DNA of 64,000 nt, from assembly GCA_038049695.1 (NCBI GenBank), contig CP142453.1, forward strand, positions 126,393,001 through 126,457,000, in the 5' to 3' direction. The notes under the pieces are model-generated. The model made no database searches, was not told where the DNA came from, and worked only from the letters and a program-made list of their open reading frames with translations. This document shows positions 32,621-45,414 of the stretch, in pieces; position 1 is the first letter of the stretch, and every line of letters starts with the position of its first letter. Position numbers and translations under genes: made by a program. This stretch comes from Cinnamomum chago. Taxonomy: Eukaryota > Streptophyta > Magnoliopsida > Laurales > Lauraceae.

Positions 32621-35600
32621 ACACCTGTAAAAGTTATTGTTTTGGATTAAGATATTTAACAAAATAATGTTAAAATGAAAGCTTTCAAATTAAATGAGAA
32701 ATTACTAATATTTCCAGCAATATCATGAGGAATTTTCCATTGTGGCAAGACAGCTATTTGCAAAATAGCAACCAACCTTATAGGGCCCACTTGAATGCAT
32801 CCCAATTATGGAGGAGTGGGAAGGTCTAAATTTGCCTTATTTTTTTATATATATTTTTGAATGATTAATCCAACAATGAGTAAAAGCTGGAAAGGTGCCA
32901 AATTAGGGTGAGTGTCTGTACCAATTCATGGAAATAAGTGATTGTATTGTGCAGGATTCATCATGTGCCTTGTATTTGGGGTTTTCAAAGAGGTGGGCAA
33001 TAAATCATGAGGTGTGAGTAGAGCAACAAAAAAGGGTACCTGGACACCCAATGGATCTGACCTCCAAAAATCACTTATCGTGCCTAAGTTGGGACCCATT
33101 TTTGACTGAGCTCTGGGTGTAGATATGGTCCAAGATGTCCATACCCACAACCTAAATGCCCAATGGCATATGTCCAGTCATTTTATTTACATATTTAAAT
33201 ATATAAGTCCTCGTGCATAAGTAAAATCTTAAGCACACCTCCCTCCGTTGGCCACCTCCCATAGTTTTACCCGGTGCATGTGGATAGGAGGGTTTGCATG
33301 TACCCCTAGGGATGAGTTCTCAGCTGTCCAGCATTGAGTGTCCCTCGGGCTTAGGGCCAAAGAATCCTAGGTTGGGGCTAGGCGGGGGATACCCCCGGGT
33401 TATTAGAAAACTAAAATAAAATCTTAAGCACATTTAGTGTGTACTTAACAAAATATGGATGGAGGAAAAGGATTATGTTAAATTAGTTAGTGACTGGTGG
33501 ACGGAATTTAGAGTTTCAAGGTGGCTAGGACTTCACATATGTGAGAAATAAAAGATGTCGAAGGCTGAATTTAAAAACTAGAAGAAAGAAACACGGTCAG
33601 ATTGAAGATGTGAAGCTAATCTCTTTCATGACAATGCAAATGTTGGGCATTGAGGGTGTTTTCCCCCCCTCTAACCTAATGTGTTGATTTTTTTATCATT
33701 TGGATTCTTTGGGAGGCATGAATATTTGGTTGACTATGTTCCATTGGAATCTCGAAGAAGATGAGATAGAGTAACTGGTTGACCTCTCATTGCTTCTTTA
33801 GAATGTTCATATGTTGGAACCAGGTACTGTTGTGTTTGGATCCATGCAAGAACAGTGAATTTTCTACTATATCTATCATGAGAAGATGATAATCACTGGG
33901 ATTCTTTTGAAAGTCATGGATATTGAATGAATGCATTTTATGCTTGCAGGAGGTTAAGATTGCTCAGTGAGTAGTCATTTTTTCAATTTGTTTGGTGTTT
34001 TAAGGGCTGTGCCTCAATCGGTGAAAGCTTTTACCAAGAGTAAGAGATCGAGCGATCGAGTTATTTTAGTCAGAATTGTGAAATTGCATTGTTTGCAGTT
34101 TTCCTTTGGACCCACCCAAAGGCTCAAGAGAAATGGGACTACTCAAAATATGGCTGCATATGAATGTAAGGCCACTCTAAGGACTTAATCAATGATTACC
34201 TCATGGGTGTCCTCCATTAAAGAGTTTGCAAGGGATTTGATTCATGATCTTTGGAGAGATGTTAGGCAAGGAGATGTTAAAAGTATTCTAGCTTAATTCA
34301 TCCTTGATGTTGGCCCACTGGGGTTCTGATTACCATATTTTAGTCAATAATAATTTTCAGTTACCATATAAAAAAAGGATTATTCCTTGTATATATAAAA
34401 TATTTTGCATATAAAATAGAGCATGGCATAGTTGTGAGTCTAAGGGCTTGTTTGGCAAATCTTATCTTCACGAAACAGATCTGTATGATATAGATCTATT
34501 TCAAATGGAGCGGTTTGAAATTGATGTTTTACAAATAGACTGTTTGGTAAGACATAGATATTTTAAAAATAGACTGTTTGGTAAGATACATGTAAAAATA
34601 GATCTAATTGTTTGGGCATTTTGCAAATATATCAAGATCTGTGATCATACAACAATTGAAATTTTATCTCAAACACGTGTTCCACATTTTAATTACTATA
34701 GGCGGTTTGGATCTTCATTTTGGTTTGGATCTTGCATTTAGGGGCCATGATTTAAAAAAATTATATATAAATGTCTGTCGTTTTTTATAAATATCTCAAA
34801 ATCTATGATGATCCAATGGCTAAAATTTGGACCATTGGTCGTGAATGATCTTTTGAATATATCCAATAGTTTGGATCATGATTTATGATGCCTGAATTTT
34901 AAAAAAAAAAAAAATACCACACTGTGAGTCTAAATCAGGTAAGGCTATGGGTCTGGGCATACAAGGTGAAATCCGGTATAGGGGCAGCTCTAGTACTGGA
35001 TACCTATTGACTTTCCGGTAAAGGTACTACAATGTACATGCATGTATGCATAAATTTGAGTCTAGGTCCAGGTCTGTGGACACCATAGACCAAACTGATC
35101 CTGGTCACTGGGTTTGTTTTCAATCCCAAGTGCACGTCATGATGCTCTTGACTAGACTACTGAATTTGACACTCATCCAACTTTTACTCCCCATTCGATT
35201 GAAATCCTAAGAAAATGATGCCTCTAAAACCATTAAACTTTAGGGCTATAGATCACGGTGTTCGGATGATCCAATGGAGTTGAAATTTTAAATATAGAAA
35301 GATATTATCCTATTTACATTCCATGGTTGTAATATATAACAGTGTGCCCCACTAGGAGGGGTATTTTTTTTCTTGAAAAAAACTCCCCGGGAGTTTTCTA
35401 GCGCTCCTTTATATATATATATATATATGTATTTATATACTGGATTGGTAAGTACTACAATTTTTCTAACATTACCAGATTAATAGGCTGTAACCATGAT
35501 AGATTTCAAAAACATCGAACATCAGGGTCTTTAAGGAGCCATTCAATATTTGATATCACCTTAGCAAATTCAGTTAAGTAGGGAAGCAACAAATATTTTT

Positions 35601-35696
35601 GAGGCCCTTCTTTCTAGTATTCTAATGTCAACATCAATAGTCTAGTGCCAAACTACAACTTGCATGTTGCCGTAGAGTTTTAGATCATATATGTAA
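32621..35696. other. Intergenic DNA, 3 kb, no gene recognised
   Basis: AT-rich DNA with scattered transposon-like phrases. One is a G/C-rich block at 33240-33400 (ending near CGGGGGATACCCCCGGG). Another is a stretch at 34440-34620 beginning AGGGCTTGTTTGGCAAAT, a phrase common at hAT MITE ends, but I could not find a partner end. An AT dinucleotide run is at 35409-35429. Confidence 0.4.
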
Positions 35697-35957
35697 GGGA
35701 AAATCTCAAATAAGGCCTTAAGTTTTTGCCTTATTTCAATAAAGTACACAAGTTTTAAAACTCTTTTCAAATTAGTCCCTAGATTTTTCAGGAAGTTTTC
35801 AATAAAGGACATTCGATCATTTATAGCTTTTTTCCGGCAACTTTTTCCTTCAAAAATTTTAAATTACCCAAATCACCCTTCATTGAAATAAAATCCTCCT
35901 TCACTTTCTTTATATTCTCTTCATTTTCTTCACCGCATCCTCGTAGTGATCGAGGAC

Positions 35958-38900
35958 CAAGGATAAAAATAGCGGCCGTTATGCAATGCATTTAGCGGCG
36001 TTCACGTCGATAGGGCCGCTATGCCTGCTATGGAGTGAGATAGATTTGTATTTTCCATAAAAATCTAAAATGTATAATAAGACTTATTTCTTTTCTTGTT
36101 CTCTACAAATAACATTTCTACTCAACTCTTCTACCATTTTATGTTTAAAAAAGCACCAAAAAGCACATGATCTCGCCAAATTACAATCAATACTCTTTTC
36201 TAGGTACTTCGTATTAGACACCCCTTTTGGTAGAGGTATTATTTTCTCTAGGTACTTTTAAATTTTAATTCTTGACTTCATGCCAGTTTTTTTTTATGAG
36301 CCTTTCATTAGTTTTTAAGTTAGCATAACTAGCAACATGAATACATGTGAAAAAAAAATGAACATTACTATTATTTCTATTTATACAGCGATACATGTGA
36401 GGCCGCACCCTTTGTGGGCCCTCTAATTTATATTTTAAATGCTAATTACTACTAATTAATGCTAATTATTAGTTAATTATGCTAATTAGGGGTTAATCGG
36501 GGTAGTTTTGTGTTAATCTCATAAGTTGTAGTTAGACTAGCTTAATTAGTTGAGTTAGTAATTTGGTTAGTAGGGTGTTTTGGGTAATCGTAGGGTTTAT
36601 TAGTGTAGGGAGGCCCTTAGCATGGTTTTTAGTAAACTAGAGGGGGGTCATTGCAAAATACCATTTCTAGAACCTTCTAACCTAAAGACCCTAATACCCC
36701 TAACCCTAACCATAATCCTATGTAACCCTAAAGTGCTTTTCAGTCTTTAATATCTTCCCAAAATCTATAAAACCAGCCCCTTTCCCAAGAAATCTCAGCA
36801 ACTGTTCATCTCATTTTCCTATCTTCTTCCTCTCTCATTTCTTCACCTGGGAGCTACTGTTGTGCTGGGGATTATCTCTTAGGAGCTGCTGCTGCTACTT
36901 CATCTTCCTCTTCTTCATTGGGCAGGGATTCTCTCTTCTATTTCTCTCTCTCTACAAAACCTTCTCTCCCAAGCTAAAGGCAAGTGCACTTACTCCTAAC
37001 TTAGAATGTATGTTTCATTTCTTGATTTCTGTGGTCTTAGTTCATGAATGTTATTAATCAGTCTTAGAAAATTTACCTAGAGCTTAGTGGTTTTGTTGTT
37101 TGGATGGACTTGACATTGATGGATGGGGGTTTCACCCCCATTTGAAAGATCAATGGGTCTAAATAGGTGTTGGATTGATGGGCATTTTAGTGGACTCATG
37201 TTTTCCATTGTTTGGACAGAGTTTGGAAGTGATTGGAAATGATTTAGAGGAAGAATGGATTGAAAAGAGGGAAATCTGTAAAAACCGGGTTCCCCAGTTC
37301 CACATGTACCCGGTCGACCGGCCACACTGCAACTGGGAGAAGACGGCTCCCAGTTATTTTTCTGCAGAGATCTGTCTCAGTTATCCGGGTCGACCGGCCT
37401 GCAGGGCCAGGTCGACCTGGAACACTGAAATGTGGGAAAAACAACTCCCAGTTAACAAAACTCTGCATAAATGATTTTCAGTATATCAGGACGAGCTGGC
37501 CTTGCCCAGGTCGACCTGGTACACACTGTTCTGCAGGAATTGACTGGAAGTTAGCTTTTCACCAGAAATTCAGTCACTCTATGTTCAATTCGATCTAATA
37601 CTTAGGATTTGCAGTAGAAAATGTCTGAAAGCTGGGACGTCAATCTTTCTAGGGTTTTTGGTGTATGCGGTCAATCACCCAGGCCAAGAGGTTGACCGGA
37701 CACGCTGAGAACCCTTAGAAACGAAATAAGTCTTCCTGGAGGCCTAACCTAGATTATCCAGTGCACTCGGTTGACCCACCAGGCCAGGAGGTCAATCGAG
37801 CACACTACACATTAGGTCCACCTGGGGGTCAATCCCCCAGTGTGCCAGGTCGACCCAACCTGTGCCAAGTGGACCCAGCACCCTGGGAAACCCTGATTTT
37901 CCGGTTTTCAACATTTAGGAGTTGTGATCAGTTGTGGGGCCCATTGACCATCCAAATGGACATTTACCAATGTTCTAAGCCCGAGTCAACGGTGTGGCTC
38001 AACCTTGATTCGCGAGGACCACTGATTAGGGTTTCGGTTGTTTAATCTAAGATGATTTGACCCCTAAGAGTTGTCAATGATGCCCGTAACCTCATAAGCA
38101 CCAAACACAGTATCATATGGCATCAGTGACTTCGTTTAGAGATCAAATTACCGGAGATGGACCTGAACCTGTATGTGGTCCATTACCTAGGATTGGACTG
38201 TTGTTATTCCCGTTGATTCTCTTATTAAAGTTCATGCTTCACTTCTATCATTTACTGTCACTCTTATATCCTTAGTATAGCTGTTAAATGTTAATTAAAT
38301 ATAAAAGGAGGACCTGAACCTAGGATATCTTAGAGGTGACCCGTTAGTATGATTTAGATAACATTGACCCGTGTCTGTGTCTAGGCGGGCCCTTATTGGG
38401 CCTAAGTGTGGGATGTGTACCTTTAGTTGGAAGGGGTAGTTTATATTGGGATTTTAAGTCATAATGGATTAGAATGACTGTTTATCAGTAGTAAATGGTT
38501 TTGATGCCTCGTTTGAACGATTTTAGACTAGGCCATGTGCTGATGGGCCTTGGTATGGATCCAACGAGTGGGCTTGGACCTTGAATAAAATCCATAGATT
38601 GAGTTGATATATATAAACCTCTTAGAGACTTGGTTAGGACATTGTTCACGCAAGGCAAAGCCTAGAAGACACAGACCCTTAGAGTGTTGAGTGTAGACAT
38701 TCACTCGGCTGATTTAAGCTCAGCTTGTGGACTGATCATCTTCGGTAGGAGCTATTTGAGTGTTGAGGAGCTATCATGATGAGCTGTGTGGTTAAGACGG
38801 ACGGTGTGATACCGTGTCCGGTCTTGAGTGATGAGTGTGATGAGATGATGAGTGATTTGCGGGATTAGTAATTCCCAGCACTGGTGAGATTTCCCCGCCG

Positions 38901-39823
38901 CAACAGTGTTCAGTATGGAAGGGCCGCGGCATAATATCCCGCGGTATTCCAGCTCGTGTGAATGTGTCATTTCGTAGTAGATTAGATGTTTTATATTATC
39001 CTGATTCCTTATGATTATACTGCTCAACTGCCTAGTTCATTACCTTGTTATTCTTTAATTTATTTACCTGTCGCTATTCATTTGATATATATGTCCTATG
39101 TTAGTAGTATGCTGTGACTTGCCAGATCTTTTAGATCTGACCCATCTTTGGTGCTTAGGCCTTGACCCAGAGATCCCAGAGGATGCGCTTGCGCTAGTAG
39201 AGGCGTCGATTGTCGGAGATTACAGATGGGGCCTGGCCGACCCGGATGTCGAGCCGGAGGGCGGAGATGAGTTACCTGGGTTTTAAGAGTCTTATCTTAT
39301 TTTGGGTTTTTGAGAGAATTATGTAGGTGAGCCGGGTAGTTATGAAAATGTAATAACTTTGATTTTTAACAACTGAACCTTTTAATTAGACTGTAGTTCT
39401 GCTCACACTTTACTTATATATTGATACCAAATGCTTCCGCTTTATTTATCTTGCTTTCGCACATTTTAACCATTGAGTTTATAGTGGTCAAAAGTTTTAA
39501 ATTGGACCTCACTGCGGGCCTACGATCTTGGAAGTTCTCGGATTTTTCCGGAAGTAGCGCGTCAACTTCGGGTATTCGAACGATTTTATCGGTATCCGGA
39601 ATTGGGGCGTTATAATACAAGATCTCATACAATGAGGGGACCGCTACGCCCTCTTATCTTAGTTACTTTTGCAAATATATATATATTTTCTCTCATTTTC
39701 CAATACTCTAGATTTTCTACAAAATTTTTAATTTTTTTTGGCGATTTTTTGAAATCACACCGCTACGTAGCACTCTCTACGTAGCGCTTTGGTAGCTGGC
39801 CGCTACCACTATTTTCATCCTTG
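35958..39823. mobile_element. hAT-like element nested in the Mutator-like element
   Basis: Starts CAAGGATAAAAATAGCGGCC and ends with the near-inverse GGCCGCTACCACTATTTTCA then TCCTTG. The left flank duplicate is TCGAGGAC (35950-35957) and the right is TCGATGAC (39824-39831). In the duplicated copy the right flank is still TCGAGGAC (51707-51714), confirming an 8-bp target duplicate. Without the solo LTR inside it the element is only about 640 bp, so it is non-autonomous. Confidence 0.85.
36396..39614 (+). mobile_element. Solo LTR of the Tekay-like family, plus orientation, 3219 bp
   Basis: Starts TGTGAGGCC and ends GGGGCGTTATA, with the 5-bp duplicate ATACA directly outside (36391-36395 and 39615-39619). 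Same family as LTR copies A-C but in the opposite orientation and clearly more diverged. There is no internal sequence, so it is a solo LTR produced by recombination between the two LTRs. GTCGAC palindromes lie near 37310-37515 and decayed forms near 37665-37860. Frames within it are not genes. Confidence 0.92.
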
Positions 39824-40052
39824 TCGATGACAGCTTGCATCTCCACGTCGATCGGCTACTAAAACCGTGTCATGGCTTTAAATGAAGGGTACTTCGGATA
39901 TCTTAAAAAAATTGAGGGAGAAGGTCATAAAAAAAAATCACTACATGGCTGGATGTCCTTAATTGAAAACTTAGGGACTAATTTGAAAAGTTCTAAAACT
40001 TGTCCTTTTCTGAAATAAGGTAAAAAGTTAATGTCTTATTTGAAAATTTTCC

Positions 40053-40490
40053 TTTATATAATAAATACCTACTGTTTAACTCCAACAATTTGGTCGAAAT
40101 AACAGACATGATTTAGTGATTATAGAGTTCTAAAATTAATAATTCCATTTGGGAATGAATCCTTCAAGGCTTTTTTTTTTAAAAGCTAAATTAGTTTCGA
40201 TATGGTGATAAGGAATAACACATGTATCCAGGGATGAAAAACATGGAACCAGACTCGTCAGAGCATCACATGCCATAAAATGTGATTGCTAGATGGGTGC
40301 CATATACCTGTAATTGAATTAACTCCTTTCCATGTTTTGGGCACAATGTCACATCAGAGAGAGAGAAAGATTTGTTTATTCTCAAACAAGACTACAACCA
40401 TAAAGAAGAACATAATGAGACGAGAGCGGAGAAAAAGGGACAAGAGGGGAAATAACCCACAAACAGAGGACGACGACTAGGCAGAGAAAG
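40053..40490. other. Spacer between the nest and LTR copy B
   Basis: 438 bp of AT-rich DNA, nearly identical to 51935-52379. It ends with GAAAG (40486-40490), the target duplicate of LTR copy B. No gene seen. Confidence 0.6.
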
Positions 40491-43391
40491 TGTAACTCCC
40501 CAATTCCGGATACCGAGAAAGTCGTCGGAATACCCGATGTTGGCGCGCTACTTCTCGGAAAATCCAAGATCGTAGGTCCGTAGTGAGGTCCAATTTAAAA
40601 CTTTTGAACAATGTAGTAACAATGGTTAAATTGCGGAAGCATCAGAAGTAAAACGGAAGTAATGAATATCATAATATATCAAATAAGAGCAGAAATGTAG
40701 TCTAGTTTAAAAGTATCAACTGTTAAGAACAAAAGTTGATTACATTTTAACTGCCACCCAGCTCACTACAAAATCGCTCAAAAGCCCAAACAAATGTAAG
40801 CTCTCAAAGTCCAGGTAATGGCTCTCTAACCTCCGGCTCGACATTCGGGTCGGCCGGTCCCCAAACGTAATCTCCGGCTATAGGCATCTCTACGAGCACG
40901 AGCGCATCGTCCGCGTAGTCGGGGTCAAGACCGAAGCACCAAAGATGGGTCAGATCAAAGGATCTGACAAGTCACAGTATACAAGTAACATAGGACAATA
41001 TGTATCAAAAGAGTAGAGACAGTTATATATAAATTAAGGAATATCAAGATAAATGATCTAAGCAGTTGAGCAAGATAAACATTTAGAATCATGTTAAATA
41101 TAGCATCTAGTCTAAAATAATGTGTAAGATTCACACGAGTTGGATACCGCGAGATATTATGCCGCGGCCTTCCCATACTGACCACAGTTGCGGCGAGGAA
41201 TCTCACCAGAGCTGGGGATAACTAACCCCGCAAATCACTCAACAGTCTCACCACACTCATCACCCGGGGAGACTGGATTCGGTATCACACCGTCTGTCTA
41301 AAACATAGCTCATCATGATAGCTCACTCAACACTCATAAATAGCTCATACCGGGGATGATAAGTCCACAGACTGAGCTTAAATCAACCGAGTGAATGTCT
41401 ATGCCTACTCAAGGAAACTCTAAAGGTCTGTGTCTGTCTAGGCTTTGCCTTGCGTGAACAAGGTCCTAACAATGTCTCTAAGAGGTTCCAATATCAAATC
41501 AGTAAATGGATTACAATCCAAGTCCAAACTCACTCGTTGGATCCATACCAAGGCCCATCGAACACATGGCCTGGTCTAGAACAGTCCAGACGAGGTAGTA
41601 AGTTCATTTCTACTGATAAACAGCTCATCCTCATCCAGAATGAGTTATAAGTCTAATACAATACACCTTTCCAATTCTAAGGGTATAACACATCCATACT
41701 TAGGCCGTAAAAGGGCCCGCCTAGCCACAGACACGGGTCATTGTTCTCCCAAACACACTATCGGGTCACCTCTAAGATATCCTATGTTCAGGTCATCCAT
41801 TTCCATTTAATTAACAGTAAACTACTACAGTAAAGTCATAAGAGTGACAGTAATAAGAAAGGTGAAGTATGAACTTCAAATACGAGAATCAATAGGGAAA
41901 TAACAATAGTCCAACCTAGGTATCGGACCACATTCAGGCCCAGGTTCATCTTAGGTAATTTGATCTCAAAATGGAGTCTCAGATGCTAAATGATACTGTG
42001 TTTGGTGCTTCTGAGGTTACGGACATCATTGACAACTTTTAGGGATCGAATCATCGTAGAATAAATGACTAAAACCCTACTTGGTGGTCCCCACGAGTCA
42101 AGGTTGAGTCACACCATTGACTCGGGCTTGGTACATCAATAGAAGTCCATTTGGATGGTCAATAGGCCCCACAAACAATCCAATCTACAAAATACTGAAA
42201 ACTGGGAAATCAAAATTTACAGTGTGCTCGGTCGACCTGGCACAGGGTTCGGTCGACCGAGTACACTGGGGGTTGACCCACCCTAGGTCGACCCTGGTGC
42301 AGTGTGCTCGGTCGACCTCCTAGTCTGGTCGGTCGACCGAGTGCACTGGAAAAGTTGGGTCTGGACCTGGGAGACATGGTCTATTCTTAGGGAATTTCCT
42401 GTGTGTCCGGTCAACCTACTGGCCTGGGAGGTCGACCGCATACACAGAAAACCTGGAAAAATGATGTCCCGGCTCTAAGCTATTTTCACTGCAAGTCCTG
42501 CGTGCTTGGTCGACCGCGTACACAAGATTTCTAGGTCTGAGGGAAAAATCCAACTCCCAGTTATTTCTGCAAAACCTGTGTGCTCGGTCGACCTGGAGCA
42601 GGGTTTGGTCGACCGCGCACACAGAATGTCTGTTCTGCATGAAAAATTAACTGAGACTTGTTTTTCCTCTGTTTCAGTGTGCTTGGTCGACCGGAATGCA
42701 GGTCCGTCGACCGGGCACACGCGAACTGCAAAAAACCCAGATTTCAGGGTTTCTTCCTTTCAACCCATTTTTCCATTAAAACTCCTCCAATCTCGCCCAA
42801 ACACCACCAAATGAACATAAAACTTAAAAATACTTCAATATACTCCCATCCAACACCCTAACGGGCCATTGATCTTCCAAATGGGTAAATCCCATCCATC
42901 AATGCCACAAATCCAACAATACTAAGCTCATAGGTAGATCTAGCACATGTTCATTAACTGAATTGAAAACACAGAATCAAGGAAATGGAAACTTATATTC
43001 TATGTTAAATACATATATTGCACTTGCCTTGTTGAAATGAGAGGTTGTAGAGAGAGAGAGAAGAGAAACCCAATCTAAGAAGATGAAATCCCAGCTCCTA
43101 GGGTCTTCTCCAGCACAAAACCAACTCAAAGCCTAGGTCTAGAAGAGAGGAAGGAGAGGGGAAGTGAAGAAGATGAATTGTAGCTAAGGAGTGCCTTGGG
43201 AAATGTGCTGCATTTATAGATTGGGGGTTTAGCTAGGGACTAAAATACCCTTCTTGTTTGTATAGGATTAGGGTTACGGTAGAGGGCATTTAGGTATTTG
43301 GGAGAAGGTTCTAGAAGAGAGCTTTTATGGATACCCCCTATAGAACATACTAATACCTAGCTAGGTCCTCCACTTACAACTAACCCTCACA
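40491..43391 (-). mobile_element. Solo LTR copy B of the Tekay-like element, 2901 bp
   Basis: Starts TGTAACTCCCC and ends CCCTCACA, flanked by GAAAG on both sides (40486-40490 and 43392-43396). Homologous to LTR A and nearly identical to LTR C. Because A, B and C share the same duplicate and right flank, they descend from a single insertion. GTCGAC palindrome cluster at about 42225-42720. Confidence 0.93.
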
Positions 43392-43594
43392 GAAAGGGGT
43401 CGGAGATTGTGCTGGGACGGATGAGGGGGAAGGTAAAGAAAAGCATGGCAGTGGCTAAGGCAGTCAGAGGATCCGTACCAGGACTTGTGTGGAGATGATA
43501 AAGGAGAAGGAGATGTACATGAGGATGAGTTGGAAAAAACTGAAAAAGAAACAGGGAGAAATGGAGGAAATCACGGAAAATAAAGGGAAAAGAG
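43392..43594. repeat. Short duplicated flank, copy B
   Basis: Matches 17141-17336 and 56467-56670. The match is cut by an insertion, and the roughly 3.8 kb that follows it in copy A is missing here. Confidence 0.9.
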
Positions 43595-43983
43595 GCCTAA
43601 CTTAGTATAGATAATTTTTTTTTCCCAAAAAGTCATAGGGGGCCCAGCCCCCCAGTGACTATGAACTACATCCGCCTCTGCATACTAATTTATCTTAACT
43701 GTTTTCAGCGATGACTGCTGTTAATTTTTCCTTGACATTAGCTCTTGCAGGAGACTGAGAACACGGTGATGCTACTTGAAAGTGATTAAAACAATCAAAA
43801 TTAGGGAGGACAAGAATGTGGAATACCTAAAGTTAATATTAGGCTACAAAAATCCATTGGGGGCCCAAAAAATTCACTTGGGGCCTTATGGAAAAGATTA
43901 GTAGGCCCCACCAAAATTTGAATTGAAACATAAAAATCCACTGGGGGCCAAGCCCCCAGTGGTTACATACTCCATCCGCCTCT
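43595..43983. mobile_element. Unclassified transposon remnant specific to copy B
   Basis: Contains two direct copies of an end-like block: a run of the form GGGGGCC(C)AGCCCCC, then CAGTG, a short variable stretch, and CATCCGCCTCTGCA, at about 43636-43683 and 43939-43987. This end is reminiscent of degenerate plant transposon termini. It sits where copy A has the succinyl-CoA ligase segment, so it probably accompanied that loss. Confidence 0.5.
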
Positions 43984-45414
43984 GCACACCAGTAACTCTT
44001 TAACAACTATCAATATTCTTTCATATGTAAGGATTTCAAATCGTAAGGTGGTTGGTTCTTTTCTTTTTCTTCTTTGAAGAAGAGAAGCCGCCTCTTCTGA
44101 AACGGAAGTGGTCATATCATGCAAGCTACCGTCAAGGTAAAAGAGTCGTGTTGAGCATCTTAATAAGAAAATGCAATGAGATAAGTTACTTTCTAGTCCC
44201 ATTGGCCTTCATTGATGGTGGACATTCTGTAGATCTGCACTAACCCTCATTTGCTTCCACCGTTATCATTCAGAGGTATATGTAATTGGCTCAATTAAAG
44301 CATAAGCCTGCAGAAACTGCACAGTGTTATCATGAAAAGGGTTGTTATCAATTCGTACAAAGTGAGATGCCCATACTGTCAATGGTATAGATCAAAGCCC
44401 ATATGTACAAACTAGCTAGAGGCGCAATGATATTGTGCATATTCTCATCGATTGATGATCATATAATTCTTCATTTGATCAAATTTTTGGAGGCCAACGT
44501 TTGTATATCATTTGTGGAAACGAAAGTCCTTCGGCTTTCCCAACCCCAAGGAAAGTTTTTATGGTGGAAACAGAGAAAATCAAGCTGTAAAAAAACATTT
44601 GAACCTAGCAATGGAAAAAGACTTTTTGCGACAAACTGTCTCACTTTTCCTTTTCTTTTTTGGGAAAAAAGTGATTGCATGAACATGCCCTTGGTGTTTG
44701 AAAGGGTGTCAATAGGCAGGGCCAAGGTCACCCAAATCCACACCTTTGGTTTTCAATGTCAGGCCCAAAGCCTAGCCTTTGTAGAAAGTGGTAAGCCTCA
44801 GCCCTGCAATTTTCACCAACTTTTATATTTGGGCAAAATGTGGATCATTGTTTACATTTATTTATTAAGAAGTTGTCAGTAGTTAGTAGCTAGCCTAGTG
44901 GGCCATGCCTGTAATGGAGGAGGCCTAAATCTGCACCTTTTACCATATGGGCTAGATTTTTACATCATGCAATGGCCCCATAGGCCTCAAACTCTCTCCA
45001 AGGCCAAGCCTTCCCCCTGCTGCACAGAGGGACTAGCCTGGCCCAAAGCAGCCACTTCACGTAGGGAACACTAAAAAAAGAGAGGATAAAGTTGCTTCAG
45101 TATTTCTTTTCAAATCCACTTTCAGTTTTATGTTTTACTAATTAGCTTTAGTTTATCACGCCTGAGAATTCTTTTAGTAGAGTCTACCGACATTGGCACG
45201 ATTAAATACGGTAATGTCTATTTCACTCCACAGTACAAGATCATAATCATAAGCAAAAGAAACAAGTTGGAAAGATACGTCCACAGTCCTCTCCAATCTG
45301 CTATAATAATACCATACAAGATAGAGGTTTCTCTCAAACGAGGAACAAAACAAGCTGCTCCTACCCTTTAAGCTCATTTGCAACTGCAGCAAAACCAAAC
45401 TAACTAGAGCTTAT

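Larger units (their letters stand above)
35697..40052. mobile_element. Mutator-like element with long terminal inverted repeats, holding nested insertions
   Basis: The left end (GGGAAAATCTCAAATAAGGC and about 200 bp more) is inverse to the right end (GGAAAATTTTCAAATAAGAC read on the minus strand from 40052). Matching continues through the phrases CAAATTAGTCCCTA and CCTTCA. Long inverted repeats of this kind and a roughly 9-bp imperfect flank duplicate (TATATGTAA and TTTATATAA) suggest a non-autonomous Mutator-like element. No transposase. Its middle is occupied by an hAT-like element. Confidence 0.7.

Noticed and set aside
38752-39286. Frames of 91 and 62 codons repeated at 50637-51171
   Set aside because: They recur only because the solo LTR is duplicated; they lie in LTR sequence and match no domain.
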